From LMUY01 sp964245075 (GTDB taxonomy: Bacteria; Pseudomonadota; Alphaproteobacteria; Acetobacterales; Acetobacteraceae), in contig CAXTLC010000013.1 of NCBI GenBank assembly GCA_964245075.1, positions 1 through 64,000 of the forward strand: a DNA stretch of 64,000 bases, written 5' to 3'. Shown in pieces: positions 55,796 to 64,000 of the stretch. Within the stretch, counting starts at the first letter, position 1. Each line of letters starts with the position of its first letter. The notes beneath the pieces were generated by a model. The model worked only from the letters and a program-made list of their open reading frames with translations, was not told where the DNA came from and did no database searches. The translations under genes and the position numbers were made by a program.

Positions 55796-56176
55796 ATGAT
55801 GGATAATGTGATGACCGACCGTTTGGGCGGCCTCCGCTTTCTGGTGGTCGAGGATGATTACCTGATCGCGACCGACATGGTGGACCTGCTGGAGCTCATG
55901 GGCGCACGGACCATCGGCCCGGTCGGACGGGTGGAGGACGCGTTGGCGCTGCTGGAAGTGGAGGGCGACGCGCTGGACGGCGCAGTGCTCGACCTGGACC
56001 TGAGCGGCCGCCTGGCCTACCCGGTCGCCGATGCCCTCGCCGCGCGCGGCTTGCCCTTCGTGTTCGCCACCGGCTTCGCCGCGGATGCGATCGACCCGGC
56101 CTACCGCGGTTGCACGCGGCTGGAGAAGCCGGTCGATCCCCGGGCATTGCTGGCAGCTCTCCTCCGGTCGCGCTGA
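55796..56176 (+). CDS. Single-domain response regulator
   Basis: A 126-residue receiver with no output domain. Conserved residues are present: acidic pair in FLVVEDDYLIATD, phosphoacceptor Asp in GAVLDLDLSGR (about 66), Thr in VFATGFAAD and Lys in RLEKPVDPRALL. Such receivers usually accompany HWE kinases; here the neighbouring kinase is broken, so any phosphodonor must be elsewhere. Start ATG at 55796, 55799 or 55811 are all possible; GAGG precedes the first. Confidence 0.9.
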   Translation: MMDNVMTDRLGGLRFLVVEDDYLIATDMVDLLELMGARTIGPVGRVEDALALLEVEGDALDGAVLDLDLSGRLAYPVADALAARGLPFVFATGFAADAIDPAYRGCTRLEKPVDPRALLAALLRSR

Positions 56177-56215
56177 ACCCCTTCCTTACGGCCCCATTGC
56201 CCCCTTCTCTATCCG

Positions 56216-57574
56216 ATGCTCGCCGAACCCCGACTCGCCCCGCCAATCCATTCGTTGCGGTCAACTGATCCGGGGGCGCTCGGCACCCTGCGCATCCTGC
56301 GCGGCAACGCGCTGGAGATGTGGGGGCGGCAGGCCTACGAGCGGCCGGTGATGGTCGGCAGTTTCATGGGCCGCATGCAGGTGCTGCTGAACGACCCGGA
56401 CGCGATCGGCCACGTGCTGGTGCGCAACTACGCCAACTACCGCCGCCCCGGCGTCACGCGCCGGGTGCTGGCGCCGCTGGTGGGGGATGGGCTGCTGCTC
56501 AGCGAGGGCGCGGCCTGGCGGCACCAGCGCCGCACCATTGCCCCGCTGTTGGCGCCCCGGTCGATGCCGGTGCTGACCGGCCACGTCGCGGTTGCCGCGG
56601 CCGAATGCCTGGACCGGTTGGCTGGGCGCACCGGTCTGGACCTGCTGCCTGAGATGCAGCGGACGGCGCTGGAGATCGCCGGGCGCTCGATGTTCTCGCT
56701 GGAGATGGCGGAGCTGGGCGGGCCCATGCGCGACCTGCTGATGCGGTTCGCCATGGAGCTTGCGCGTCCGTCCGCCATCGACTTGCTGCTGCCGCCCACG
56801 CTGCCCAGCCCGAAAGACGGGGCGCGGCGCCGGTTCCGCACGGATTGGATGGCGCTGATCGGCCGCATCCTGGATGCCCGCGCCCGGCTGCCGGCGACGG
56901 ACGGGCCGCGCGACCTGTTCGATATGCTGGTTGCCGCCCGTGATCCCGAGACCGGCGAGGGTTTCAGCCGCGAGCAGCTCTGCGACCAAGTGGCGACCAT
57001 GATCCTGGCCGGGCACGAGACCACCGCGCTGACGCTCTTCTGGTCGCTCTGCCTGCTGGCCCAGTCTCCCTCCTGGCAGGCCAAGGTCGCCGACGAGGCG
57101 GCCGCCAACCCGTATTCCGCCGCCACCGCGTCGGCCATGCTGGGGCGGCTGCCGGCCACCCGCGCCGTGGTCGGCGAGGCGCTGCGGCTATACCCGCCGG
57201 CTTTCCTGATCACGCGGGAGGCGCTGGCGCGTGACGTGGCGCACCGCACGCTGGTGCCGCGGGGCGCCACGGTCGCGGTGGCGCCCTGGGTTCTGCACCG
57301 GCACGCGCTGCTGTGGCAGGACCCGCACGCCTTTGACCCGGGGCGCTTCATGCCGGGCGCGCCGCCGCCGCCGCGCTTCGCCTACCTGCCGTTCGGCGCC
57401 GGGCCGCGGGTTTGCGTCGCCGCCCAGTTCGCGGTGGCCGAGGCGGTGCTGGTGCTGGCCAAGCTGGTTGGCTCGCTCCATGTCTCCTCCCTGGCTGCGA
57501 AGCAGGTTCGGCCGGTCGGGCGGGTGACGACGCAACCCGATCGTCCGGTCCATTTCGACCTGGCCGTGCGTTAG
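56216..57574 (+). CDS. Cytochrome P450
   Basis: Haem-thiolate monooxygenase of 452 residues, soluble. The I-helix oxygen motif is AGHETTALTLFW (about 263), the ExxR is EALRLYPPAFLITREAL (about 320) and the haem ligand Cys400 is in FGAGPRVCVAAQFA. RAxxxPLVGDGLLLSEG resembles the CYP102/CYP4-like bacterial group. No ferredoxin or reductase gene adjoins, so electron partner and substrate are unknown. Confidence 0.92.
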   Translation: MLAEPRLAPPIHSLRSTDPGALGTLRILRGNALEMWGRQAYERPVMVGSFMGRMQVLLNDPDAIGHVLVRNYANYRRPGVTRRVLAPLVGDGLLLSEGAAWRHQRRTIAPLLAPRSMPVLTGHVAVAAAECLDRLAGRTGLDLLPEMQRTALEIAGRSMFSLEMAELGGPMRDLLMRFAMELARPSAIDLLLPPTLPSPKDGARRRFRTDWMALIGRILDARARLPATDGPRDLFDMLVAARDPETGEGFSREQLCDQVATMILAGHETTALTLFWSLCLLAQSPSWQAKVADEAAANPYSAATASAMLGRLPATRAVVGEALRLYPPAFLITREALARDVAHRTLVPRGATVAVAPWVLHRHALLWQDPHAFDPGRFMPGAPPPPRFAYLPFGAGPRVCVAAQFAVAEAVLVLAKLVGSLHVSSLAAKQVRPVGRVTTQPDRPVHFDLAVR

Positions 57575-57649
57575 CTGGGCGGCCATTCGAAGAAGCCTCT
57601 CGACAAGCGCGTTGTGTCCGGGAAGAAAGCAGCCCCGACGGAGAGTTTG

Positions 57650-59806
57650 ATGAACCGGATCACGACCAACGGCCTCCAGGTAGCCGACAGCCTCCTCGCG
57701 TTCATTGAAACGGAGGCACTGCCCGGCACCGGCGTGGCGCCGGACACGTTCTGGTCAGGCTTCGCGGCCCTGGTCCGCGACCTTTCCCCGCGCAACAAGG
57801 CCCTGCTGCGGCGGCGTGACGAGTTGCAGCAGCAGATCGACGCGTGGCACGGCGCGCAGCAGGGCGCCATGCCCGATCCGGCCGCTTACGAGGCATTCCT
57901 GCGCGAGATCGGCTACCTGCTGCCCGAGCCGGACGCGTTCACGGTAGAAACGAGCGGCGTGGACGCGGAGATCGCGAGCATCGCCGGCCCCCAGTTGGTC
58001 GTGCCGGTCAGCAACGCCCGCTACGCCCTGAACGCCGCCAACGCCCGCTGGGGAAGCCTGTACGACGCGCTGTACGGCACGGACGCGCTCGACGAGGCGG
58101 ATGGCGCCACGCGCGGCGGGGGCTTCAACAAAGTGCGCGGCGCCAAGGTCGTGGCCCGGGCCAAGGCGTTCCTGGACGAGGCCGCGCCGCTCGCGCACGG
58201 CTCCCACGCGGAGGTCACGGGCTACGCCGTGGAAGGCGGCGCACTGGTCGCGCGCCGTTACGGCGGCAGCGGCGGCCTGGCCGACCCGGCGCAATTCGCC
58301 GGCTACAGCGGCGAGCCCGCCGCGCCCACCGCCATCCTGCTGAAGCGCAACGGGCTGCACATCGAGTTGCTGGTCAACCGCAACCACCCGATCGGCACCG
58401 ACGATCCGGCGGGCGTTTCGGACGTCGTGATGGAGTCCGCGATCAGCACCATCATGGATTGCGAGGACAGCGTCGCCGCCGTCGACGCGGAGGACAAGGT
58501 GGCGGTGTACCGCAACTGGCTCGGGCTGATGAACGGCAGCCTGTCCGCCAGTTTGGTGAAAGGCGGCAAGACCCTGGAACGCAGGCTCTCCGCGGACCGG
58601 AGCTTCACGGCGCCGGATGGCGGCACCCTGACGCTGCCGGGCCGCAGCCTGATGCTGATCCGCAACGTCGGCCACCACATGTTCACCGATGCGGTCCTGG
58701 ACGAGGCCGGGGCGGAGATCCCGGAAGGGATGCTCGATGCCCTCGTGACGTCGCTGATCGCCATGCACGACTTGCAGGCGCGCCGGAACAGCCGCGCGGG
58801 GTCGGCCTACATCGTGAAGCCCAAGATGCACGGTCCGGAGGAGGTGGCGTTTGCCGCCGAGCTGTTCGGCCGGGTGGAAGCGGTGCTGGGCCTGCCGCAC
58901 GCGACGCTGAAGATGGGCATCATGGACGAGGAACGGCGGACCAGCGCCAACCTGGCGGCCTGCATCGCCGCGGCGCGGGACCGGGTGGTGTTCATCAACA
59001 CCGGCTTCCTGGACCGCACCGGGGATGAGATCCACACGTCCATGGAAGCCGGCGCGTTCATCCGCAAGAACGAGATCAAGAACACGCCCTGGATCAAGGC
59101 CTACGAGGATCGCAACGTGGACATCGGCCTCGCGGCCGGGCTGCGCGGCAAGGCCCAGATCGGCAAGGGCATGTGGGCCGCCCCGGACAGGATGGCGGAC
59201 ATGCTGGCGCAGAAGATCGGCCACCCGCAGGCCGGCGCCAACACCGCGTGGGTGCCTTCCCCCACTGCCGCCACCCTGCACGCCCTGCACTACCACCAGG
59301 TGAACGTGGCGGACCGGCAGGAGGCGCTGACCCGGCGCGCCCCGGCCAAGCTGTCCGACCTGCTGACCATTCCGCTCGCGGATCGCCCCAATTGGGCGCC
59401 GGACGACGTGCAAGCGGAGCTGGACAACAACGCGCAGGGCATCCTCGGCTACGTGGTGCGCTGGATCGATCAGGGAGTCGGTTGCTCCAAGGTGCCGGAC
59501 ATCCACGATGTCGGCCTGATGGAGGACCGCGCGACCCTTCGCATCAGCAGCCAGCACATCGCCAACTGGCTGCGCCACGGCGTGGCGACGAAGGCGCAGA
59601 TGATGGAGACGATGCGGCGGATGGCGGCCGTGGTGGACCGGCAGAACGCGGGCGACCCGGCCTACCAGCCGATGGCGCCGGGCTTCGACGGCCCGGCGTT
59701 CAAGGCGGCTTGCGACCTGGTGTTCGAGGGCCGCACGCAGCCGAACGGCTATACCGAGTTCATCCTCCACGCCCGGCGGCGGGAAGCGAAGGCGGCCCTC
59801 GGGTAG
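57650..59806 (+). CDS. glcB: Malate synthase G
   Basis: Condenses glyoxylate with acetyl-CoA in the glyoxylate bypass or glycolate use. The 718 residues match the monomeric G form. Seen are ESAISTIMDCEDSVAAVDAE (Mg-binding Glu/Asp region), MKMGIMDEERRTSANL (Glu, Arg), GFLDRTGDEIHTSMEAGAF and the C-terminal catalytic Asp region CSKVPDIHDVGLMEDRATLR. GGAGA before the ATG at 57650 sets the start. No isocitrate lyase or glycolate oxidase gene is nearby. Confidence 0.97.
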   Translation: MNRITTNGLQVADSLLAFIETEALPGTGVAPDTFWSGFAALVRDLSPRNKALLRRRDELQQQIDAWHGAQQGAMPDPAAYEAFLREIGYLLPEPDAFTVETSGVDAEIASIAGPQLVVPVSNARYALNAANARWGSLYDALYGTDALDEADGATRGGGFNKVRGAKVVARAKAFLDEAAPLAHGSHAEVTGYAVEGGALVARRYGGSGGLADPAQFAGYSGEPAAPTAILLKRNGLHIELLVNRNHPIGTDDPAGVSDVVMESAISTIMDCEDSVAAVDAEDKVAVYRNWLGLMNGSLSASLVKGGKTLERRLSADRSFTAPDGGTLTLPGRSLMLIRNVGHHMFTDAVLDEAGAEIPEGMLDALVTSLIAMHDLQARRNSRAGSAYIVKPKMHGPEEVAFAAELFGRVEAVLGLPHATLKMGIMDEERRTSANLAACIAAARDRVVFINTGFLDRTGDEIHTSMEAGAFIRKNEIKNTPWIKAYEDRNVDIGLAAGLRGKAQIGKGMWAAPDRMADMLAQKIGHPQAGANTAWVPSPTAATLHALHYHQVNVADRQEALTRRAPAKLSDLLTIPLADRPNWAPDDVQAELDNNAQGILGYVVRWIDQGVGCSKVPDIHDVGLMEDRATLRISSQHIANWLRHGVATKAQMMETMRRMAAVVDRQNAGDPAYQPMAPGFDGPAFKAACDLVFEGRTQPNGYTEFILHARRREAKAALG

Positions 59807-59818
59807 CGCCGGGGCCTG

Positions 59819-61195
59819 TCAGGCCGCCATCGCCCGGTCGCGTTGGGCGGGGGCCGCGCCCACTCGAAACAATTGCAGGCCGACGATCATCAGGCCGGAC
59901 AGGAACGCCGGCACCGCAGCGGCTAGGAACAGCGAGCTGTTGGTCCATTGCAGGCCAATCAGCGCTCCGCCCACGACCGGTCCCAGGATGGAGCCGAACC
60001 GGCCGATGCCGAGGCTCCAGCCGACCCCGGTGGAGCGCAACGCGGTCGGGTAGTAGCTTGCCGCCAGCGCGTTCACCGCGGGTTGCCCGCCAACGATGCA
60101 GAAGCCGGCGACGGTGATGGCGGCAAACAGGACGGCAATGCCGATCCCAGGCTGCCCGACCAACGCGATCGTCATCCCGGCCAGCAGAAAGACCGGGATC
60201 AGCACCCGGTTGAACCCAATCCGGTCGATGATCCGGCCCATGAGCAGGGTGCCGGCCGTGCCGCCGACCTGCAACGCCGTGCCTGCCAGCACCGCGGTGG
60301 ACTGGCTGTAGCCTGCGGCATTGACGATGGTCGGCAGCCAGTTGGACAAGAAGTAGAGATTGATCAGGTTCATGAAGTTGATTGCCCACAGCAGCAGCGT
60401 CGGCCAGGCCCGCCCGTCATGGAACAGCTGCACCATGGGAAACCCGGCTTCAGGCGCCTCCCGTCCGACCAGGACGGTGTCGGCCGCCAGATGCAAGGAA
60501 GGGTCGATTCGCCGCAGCCAGCCATGCACCCGTGCCGTACCGCGCTTCTGCGCCACCAGCAGTTGCAGCGACTCCGGCAGCCTCGGCACCATGCCGAAAG
60601 CCAGCAGCAGCGGCACGAGGCCGCCGAAGTAGAACACCGCCCGCCAGCCGAACGCCGCAATCAACGCCACCGACACCAAGCCGCCCAGCGCCGCACCGAT
60701 GGTGAAGCCGCAGGAGATCATCATCATGACCGACACGCGCACGCGCCGCGGGCTGTATTCGCCCGCCAGCGCCATCGCGTTCGGCATGATGGCGCCGAGC
60801 CCGAGGCCGGTCACGAAACGGAACGCCGTCAGCTCCCCCACCGTCCGGGCTTGCGGCGTCAGCAGCATGCATATTGCGAAGAACAAGGAGGCGCCAATCA
60901 GCACCGGTCGCCGGCCGAGCCGGTCAGCCACCACGCTCAGCACCAGAGAGCCGACCAGCATCCCGAACAACCCGGCGCCGAAGACGGGCCCCAGGGCAGC
61001 CCGCGGCACGTGCCATTCTGCAATCAGCGCAGGAGCGACGTAGCCCATCGCCTGCACGTCAAACCCGTCCATGACCAGGCAAAGGCCGCAAAGGGCCAGG
61101 GCCATGGCCTGAAAGCGCCCGATCCGGCTGGCATCGATCACAGCTTCGACGTCGATGCGCGTCCCAGCCGCAGGCTCGTTCGCCACGTCGCGCAT
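59819..61195 (-). CDS. MFS transporter, aromatic acid:H+ symporter (AAHS) family
   Basis: A 458-residue carrier with twelve predicted helices. The AAHS hallmark is LVMDGFDVQAMGYVAPALIA in the first helix, with motif A GSLVLSVVADRLGRRPVL (about 90) and the PNAMALAGEYSPRRVRV stretch. Family members take up 4-hydroxybenzoate, gentisate and related acids. It lies 65 bp downstream of hmgA on the same strand, so a homogentisate or hydroxyphenylacetate-type substrate is plausible but unproven. Confidence 0.88.
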   Translation of the reverse strand: MRDVANEPAAGTRIDVEAVIDASRIGRFQAMALALCGLCLVMDGFDVQAMGYVAPALIAEWHVPRAALGPVFGAGLFGMLVGSLVLSVVADRLGRRPVLIGASLFFAICMLLTPQARTVGELTAFRFVTGLGLGAIMPNAMALAGEYSPRRVRVSVMMMISCGFTIGAALGGLVSVALIAAFGWRAVFYFGGLVPLLLAFGMVPRLPESLQLLVAQKRGTARVHGWLRRIDPSLHLAADTVLVGREAPEAGFPMVQLFHDGRAWPTLLLWAINFMNLINLYFLSNWLPTIVNAAGYSQSTAVLAGTALQVGGTAGTLLMGRIIDRIGFNRVLIPVFLLAGMTIALVGQPGIGIAVLFAAITVAGFCIVGGQPAVNALAASYYPTALRSTGVGWSLGIGRFGSILGPVVGGALIGLQWTNSSLFLAAAVPAFLSGLMIVGLQLFRVGAAPAQRDRAMAA

Positions 61196-61260
61196 CGATA
61201 CGTCCCCTGTTGTTCGTTGTCGTCTTGTTCGTTGTCGTCGCGGCTGGCTGCCAGGCGCAG

Positions 61261-62613
61261 CTACCCTGTCACGATGGCGCGGCCGTTGAACCGCTTACGG
61301 AGCTGGCCGCCGTATCCGGCGTAGTCCGTCTGCAACTCCGGCATGGCGGCGGCGTGCGCGGTGACTCTTTGCGGGAACCGCGTCTCGAACATGAAGGCCA
61401 TCGTGCCGGTCAGCCTGCGTGGCCCGAGCTCGCCGTTGCTCGCGCCCTCGAACGCGTCGACGTCCGGCCCATGCGGCAGCATGGTGTTGTGCAAGGAGAA
61501 CCCACCCGGCATGAAGCCGCGCGGCTTGGCGTCGTACTGGCCATAGATCAGGCCCATGAACTCGCTCATGACGTTCATGTGATACCAGGGTGGCCGAAAG
61601 GTGTTCTCGGCCACCAGCCAGCGGTCCGGGAAGCACACGAAATCGATGTTCGCCGTCCCCGGCGTCTCGCTCGGGGAGGTCAGCACGGTGAAGATCGACG
61701 GGTCGGCGTGATCGAACAGCAGCGGGCCGACGGGCGAGAAGCGGCGCAGGTCATACTTGTAGGGTGCGTAGTTGCCGTGCCACGCGACCACGTCCAGCGG
61801 CGAGTGGCCAAGTGCGGTTTCCCAGAGCGTTCCACCCCATTTCACGAACATGCGAGCCGGGCCGTCCCGCTCCTCGAAGGCGGCGGCGGGCGTCTGGAAA
61901 TCGCGCGGGTTGGCCAGGCAGTTGGCGCCGATCGGGCCGCGCTCGGGCAGGGTGAAGCCGCCGCCGTAATTCTCGCACACGTAGCCGCGCACTGGGCCGT
62001 TCGGCAGTTCGGCGCGGAATTTCACCCCACGCGGCACGACGGCGATCTCGCCGGGTTCCAGATCGATGACGCCGAATTCGGTCCACAGCCGAAGTTCGCC
62101 CTGCTGCGGCACGAACAGCAGTTCGCCGTCCGCATCGTAGAAGTACTCGTCCACCATGGAGCGGGTGGCGACGAAGACGTGCGCGGCCATGCCCGCCATT
62201 GCTCCGGCGTCGCCAGCCGTGGTGATGGTCTGCATGCCTTCCAGCAGCGTGAGCGGCGTGTCCGGCATCTTGGGGGAGTCCCAACGCATCGGCGCGGGCG
62301 GCAGCTCCACTTCCGCGCAGGGGGCCGTCCGCCACAATCCCCCGCCGGCTTTTTGGAACTGGCCCCAATGCCGGACGGTAGGGCGGATGCGGTATAGCCA
62401 TGACCGCTCATTGCTGACCCGGGGGGCAGTGAAAGGGCTGCCCGAGAGTTGCTCGGCGTACAGGCCGTATGCGCAGCGCTGCGGCGAGTTGCGCCCCACT
62501 GGCAAGGCACCGGGCAGCGCCTCGGTTTCGAAGCCATTGCCGAAGCCGCTCATGTAGGCGGCCCGGTTCTCGACGCGGGATGCGGGTTCAGGTGGGGGGA
62601 CGGCGATGTTCAC
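61261..62613 (-). CDS. hmgA: Homogentisate 1,2-dioxygenase
   Basis: Iron(II) enzyme that opens the homogentisate ring to maleylacetoacetate in tyrosine and phenylalanine breakdown. Of 450 residues, the family start YMSGFGNGFETEALPGALPV is intact, and iron ligands lie in PPWYHMNVMSEFMGLIYG (His, Glu) and HNTMLPHGPDVDAFEGAS (His). The start is GTG with GGAGG 7 bases upstream. The usual partners fahA and maiA are not in view; the assembly gap lies 24 bp upstream of the start. Confidence 0.96.
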   Translation of the reverse strand: MNIAVPPPEPASRVENRAAYMSGFGNGFETEALPGALPVGRNSPQRCAYGLYAEQLSGSPFTAPRVSNERSWLYRIRPTVRHWGQFQKAGGGLWRTAPCAEVELPPAPMRWDSPKMPDTPLTLLEGMQTITTAGDAGAMAGMAAHVFVATRSMVDEYFYDADGELLFVPQQGELRLWTEFGVIDLEPGEIAVVPRGVKFRAELPNGPVRGYVCENYGGGFTLPERGPIGANCLANPRDFQTPAAAFEERDGPARMFVKWGGTLWETALGHSPLDVVAWHGNYAPYKYDLRRFSPVGPLLFDHADPSIFTVLTSPSETPGTANIDFVCFPDRWLVAENTFRPPWYHMNVMSEFMGLIYGQYDAKPRGFMPGGFSLHNTMLPHGPDVDAFEGASNGELGPRRLTGTMAFMFETRFPQRVTAHAAAMPELQTDYAGYGGQLRKRFNGRAIVTG

Positions 62614-62637
62614 GACCTAACCTCCTGAGAACGGGCC

Positions 62638-62737
62638 NNNNNNNNNNNNNNNNNNNNNNNNNNNNNNNNNNNNNNNNNNNNNNNNNNNNNNNNNNNNNNN
62701 NNNNNNNNNNNNNNNNNNNNNNNNNNNNNNNNNNNNN
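62638..62737. other. Assembly gap (100 N) and flanking intergenic region
   Basis: Exactly 100 N between hmgA and the MarR gene. The 311 bp between those genes hold this gap, 187 bp with no gene that I can see, and the operator at 62889. The hmgA promoter is probably in or next to the gap. Confidence 0.99.
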
Positions 62738-62888
62738 CCTGAAAACAGGCGGTTGATCCATCCCCCGTCTCCGTGCCGGCTTGGGGCGCAACTATCCGGC
62801 CGCGATGCCGGCCACGCGTTTCGTTCGGAAGACGGCTTTGCCGCCGCGTTCTCGGTATCCGTCCGATCATCTGCTACCCTCGCCTTCA

Positions 62889-62915
62889 TATTGTTTCATC
62901 TGAGACGATACAATA
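62889..62915 (+). promoter_or_regulatory. Palindromic operator before the MarR gene
   Basis: TATTGTTTC, nine bases, GATACAATA: eight of nine positions are inverted. It ends 9 bases before the MarR start codon, in an AT-rich patch unlike its surroundings. Position and form suit autorepression by the MarR protein. Confidence 0.6.
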
Positions 62916-62924
62916 GGAATCGTC

Positions 62925-63446
62925 ATGCTCGATCCCAAACCTCGGACATCCCCGTCAGAACCACTCCTGCTCGGCGCATTCCTGCCTTACCGCCTGTCGA
63001 TCCTCGGCGAGCGGATCAGCCGCGCGTTCGCCAAGCGCTACGGCGCCATGTTCGGGCTCGGCATTCCGGAGTGGCGCGTCATGGCGGTGCTGGGCGAGCC
63101 CGGGCCATGGCAAACGCGGCAGGTGATCGGTCGAACGGAAATGGACCGCGTCAAGGTCAGCCGCGCCGTGACGCGGCTGGTGGATACGGGACTGGTTTCG
63201 CAAACGGCGCAAACGACCGATCAGCGCGCCCACCTGTTGGAACTGACGGAACACGGGCTCGCCGTGTATCGCCAGATCGTGCCGATCGCACGGGCGTTGG
63301 AGGCTGAGTTCGTCGCTGTGCTCGACCCGGCTGAACGGCAAGCGCTCGAGGTGATCCTGACCAAGTTGCACGCTAGCGCTGGGCGCCTGTGGCAGCAGGG
63401 GGAGCAGACGCCGACCTATCGCCCGCGAGCCGCCCCGGATGGGTGA
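62925..63446 (+). CDS. MarR-family transcriptional regulator
   Basis: A 173-residue winged-helix regulator. The N-terminal helix FLPYRLSILGERISRAFAKR forms the dimer contact; the DNA-binding part has GIPEWRVMAVLGEPGPWQTR, TEMDRVKVSRAVTRLVDTGL (recognition helix) and the wing QTTDQRAHLLELTEHG. It diverges from hmgA, suggesting control of homogentisate use; that target is inferred. Its 3' end overlaps fdhD by 74 bp tail to tail. Confidence 0.9.
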   Translation: MLDPKPRTSPSEPLLLGAFLPYRLSILGERISRAFAKRYGAMFGLGIPEWRVMAVLGEPGPWQTRQVIGRTEMDRVKVSRAVTRLVDTGLVSQTAQTTDQRAHLLELTEHGLAVYRQIVPIARALEAEFVAVLDPAERQALEVILTKLHASAGRLWQQGEQTPTYRPRAAPDG

Positions 63447-64000
63447 ACACCTCGAACCCATCGGACCGCGCCACGGCCACCAGGGTGATCCCGGCCTGCT
63501 CCGCCACGCGGATGGCCAGCGCCGTTGGCACCGACACGGCCGCCAGCGTGCCGATCCCCGCGCCGGCAGCCTTCTGCACCAGTTCCACCGAGATCCGGCT
63601 GGTGAGCAGCAAGATGCCGTCCGCCGGGTTCTCCCCGGCGCGCAGCAGGGCTCCTGTCAGCTTATCCAGGGCGTTGTGCCGCCCGACGTCTTCCCGCACC
63701 GCAACCAACCCGTCGCGCCAGAAGCCTGCGGCGTGCACGGCCCGGGTGCGGTGGTTGAGCAACTGCGCCGGCGGCAGGCTTGCGACCGCGGCGGCGACCT
63801 CCGGCACGGCCCAGCCCCGTCCGGGCGGCACACGCGGCGGAGGCCGCATCGCGTCCGCCAGGCTGTCCATCCCGCACAGCCCGCACCCGGTGGCGCCCGC
63901 GATCTGCCGCCGCCGCCGTTCCAACCGCTCCATCCGGTGCGCCGCGATCCACATCCGCAGCTCGATCCCGTCCGGGGCGGGCACCACGTCCAGTTCCTCG
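63373..64000 (-). CDS. fdhD: Formate dehydrogenase accessory sulfurtransferase FdhD, 5' end beyond window
   Basis: Transfers sulfur to the molybdenum cofactor of formate dehydrogenases. About 208 C-terminal residues are present. DVVPAPDGIELRMWIA leads into the conserved ATGCGLCGMDSLA with the CxxC pair, VREDVGRHNALDKLTG and ILLLTSRISVELVQKAA. The start lies upstream of 64000. No formate dehydrogenase gene is in the window. The 3' end overlaps the MarR gene. Confidence 0.94.
   Translation of the reverse strand, partial: EELDVVPAPDGIELRMWIAAHRMERLERRRRQIAGATGCGLCGMDSLADAMRPPPRVPPGRGWAVPEVAAAVASLPPAQLLNHRTRAVHAAGFWRDGLVAVREDVGRHNALDKLTGALLRAGENPADGILLLTSRISVELVQKAAGAGIGTLAAVSVPTALAIRVAEQAGITLVAVARSDGFEVFTHPGRLAGDRSASAPPAATGAQR

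Overview
The window is a 64 kb scaffold piece, very GC-rich throughout (roughly 70 % by eye), from an alphaproteobacterium. The tig-clpP-clpX-lon block, kdsD-lptCAB-rpoN-hpf block, three-subunit PntAA/AB/B transhydrogenase, NDUFA9- and NDUFAF6-like complex I helpers, DUF1150 beside hsp20 and the HWE-kinase relic all fit Rhodospirillales/Acetobacterales. That placement is inference from gene content; no 16S is present. Two runs of exactly 100 N (10557-10656 and 62638-62737) are scaffold gaps of unknown true length.

Layout. 1-6.5 kb: tRNA-Val, then the protein quality-control block lon, clpX, clpP, tig and a tRNA-Leu, all on the minus strand. 6.5-15 kb: IclR regulator, DUF892 protein, malonyl-CoA decarboxylase, a DUF4336 membrane-anchored protein, gap, NAD(P)HX repair enzyme coupled to a split chromate transporter, a CopD-like membrane protein and O-acetylhomoserine sulfhydrylase (metY). 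15-24 kb: TerC-type protein divergent from purB, a secreted protein, two coupled GNAT acetyltransferases, PepF-type oligopeptidase, ABC1 kinase and an OFA-family MFS carrier. 24-35.7 kb: pntAA-pntAB-pntB, a lower-GC HNH nuclease, a GST, gltD-gltB (ammonia assimilation, supplied with NADPH by transhydrogenase) and an NDUFA9-like protein. 35.8-42.2 kb: tRNA-Leu, RNase D, then the envelope block kdsD-lptC-lptA-lptB with rpoN and hpf. 42.2-53 kb: hsp20/DUF1150 heat-shock pair, def-fmt-truA (start and maturation of translation), dapD-dapE (lysine/peptidoglycan), a diguanylate cyclase, thiM with an MFS carrier, an NDUFAF6-like protein and Fe-type superoxide dismutase. 53-64 kb: ABC-F ATPase, relic of an HWE histidine kinase beside a single-domain response regulator, cytochrome P450, malate synthase G, an aromatic-acid MFS carrier with homogentisate dioxygenase, a MarR regulator with a palindromic operator, and fdhD running off the end.

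Most of the window is housekeeping and I found no convincing novel multi-gene system. The most interesting signals are a ROSE-like RNA thermometer hairpin in front of hsp20, the decayed histidine kinase whose receiver partner is intact, the NnrD/E-chromate-transporter coupling, a thiM-MFS overlap suggesting a thiazole carrier, a lone HNH nuclease of foreign composition, and a family of CCCTCTCC/GGAGAGGG palindromes scattered between genes.
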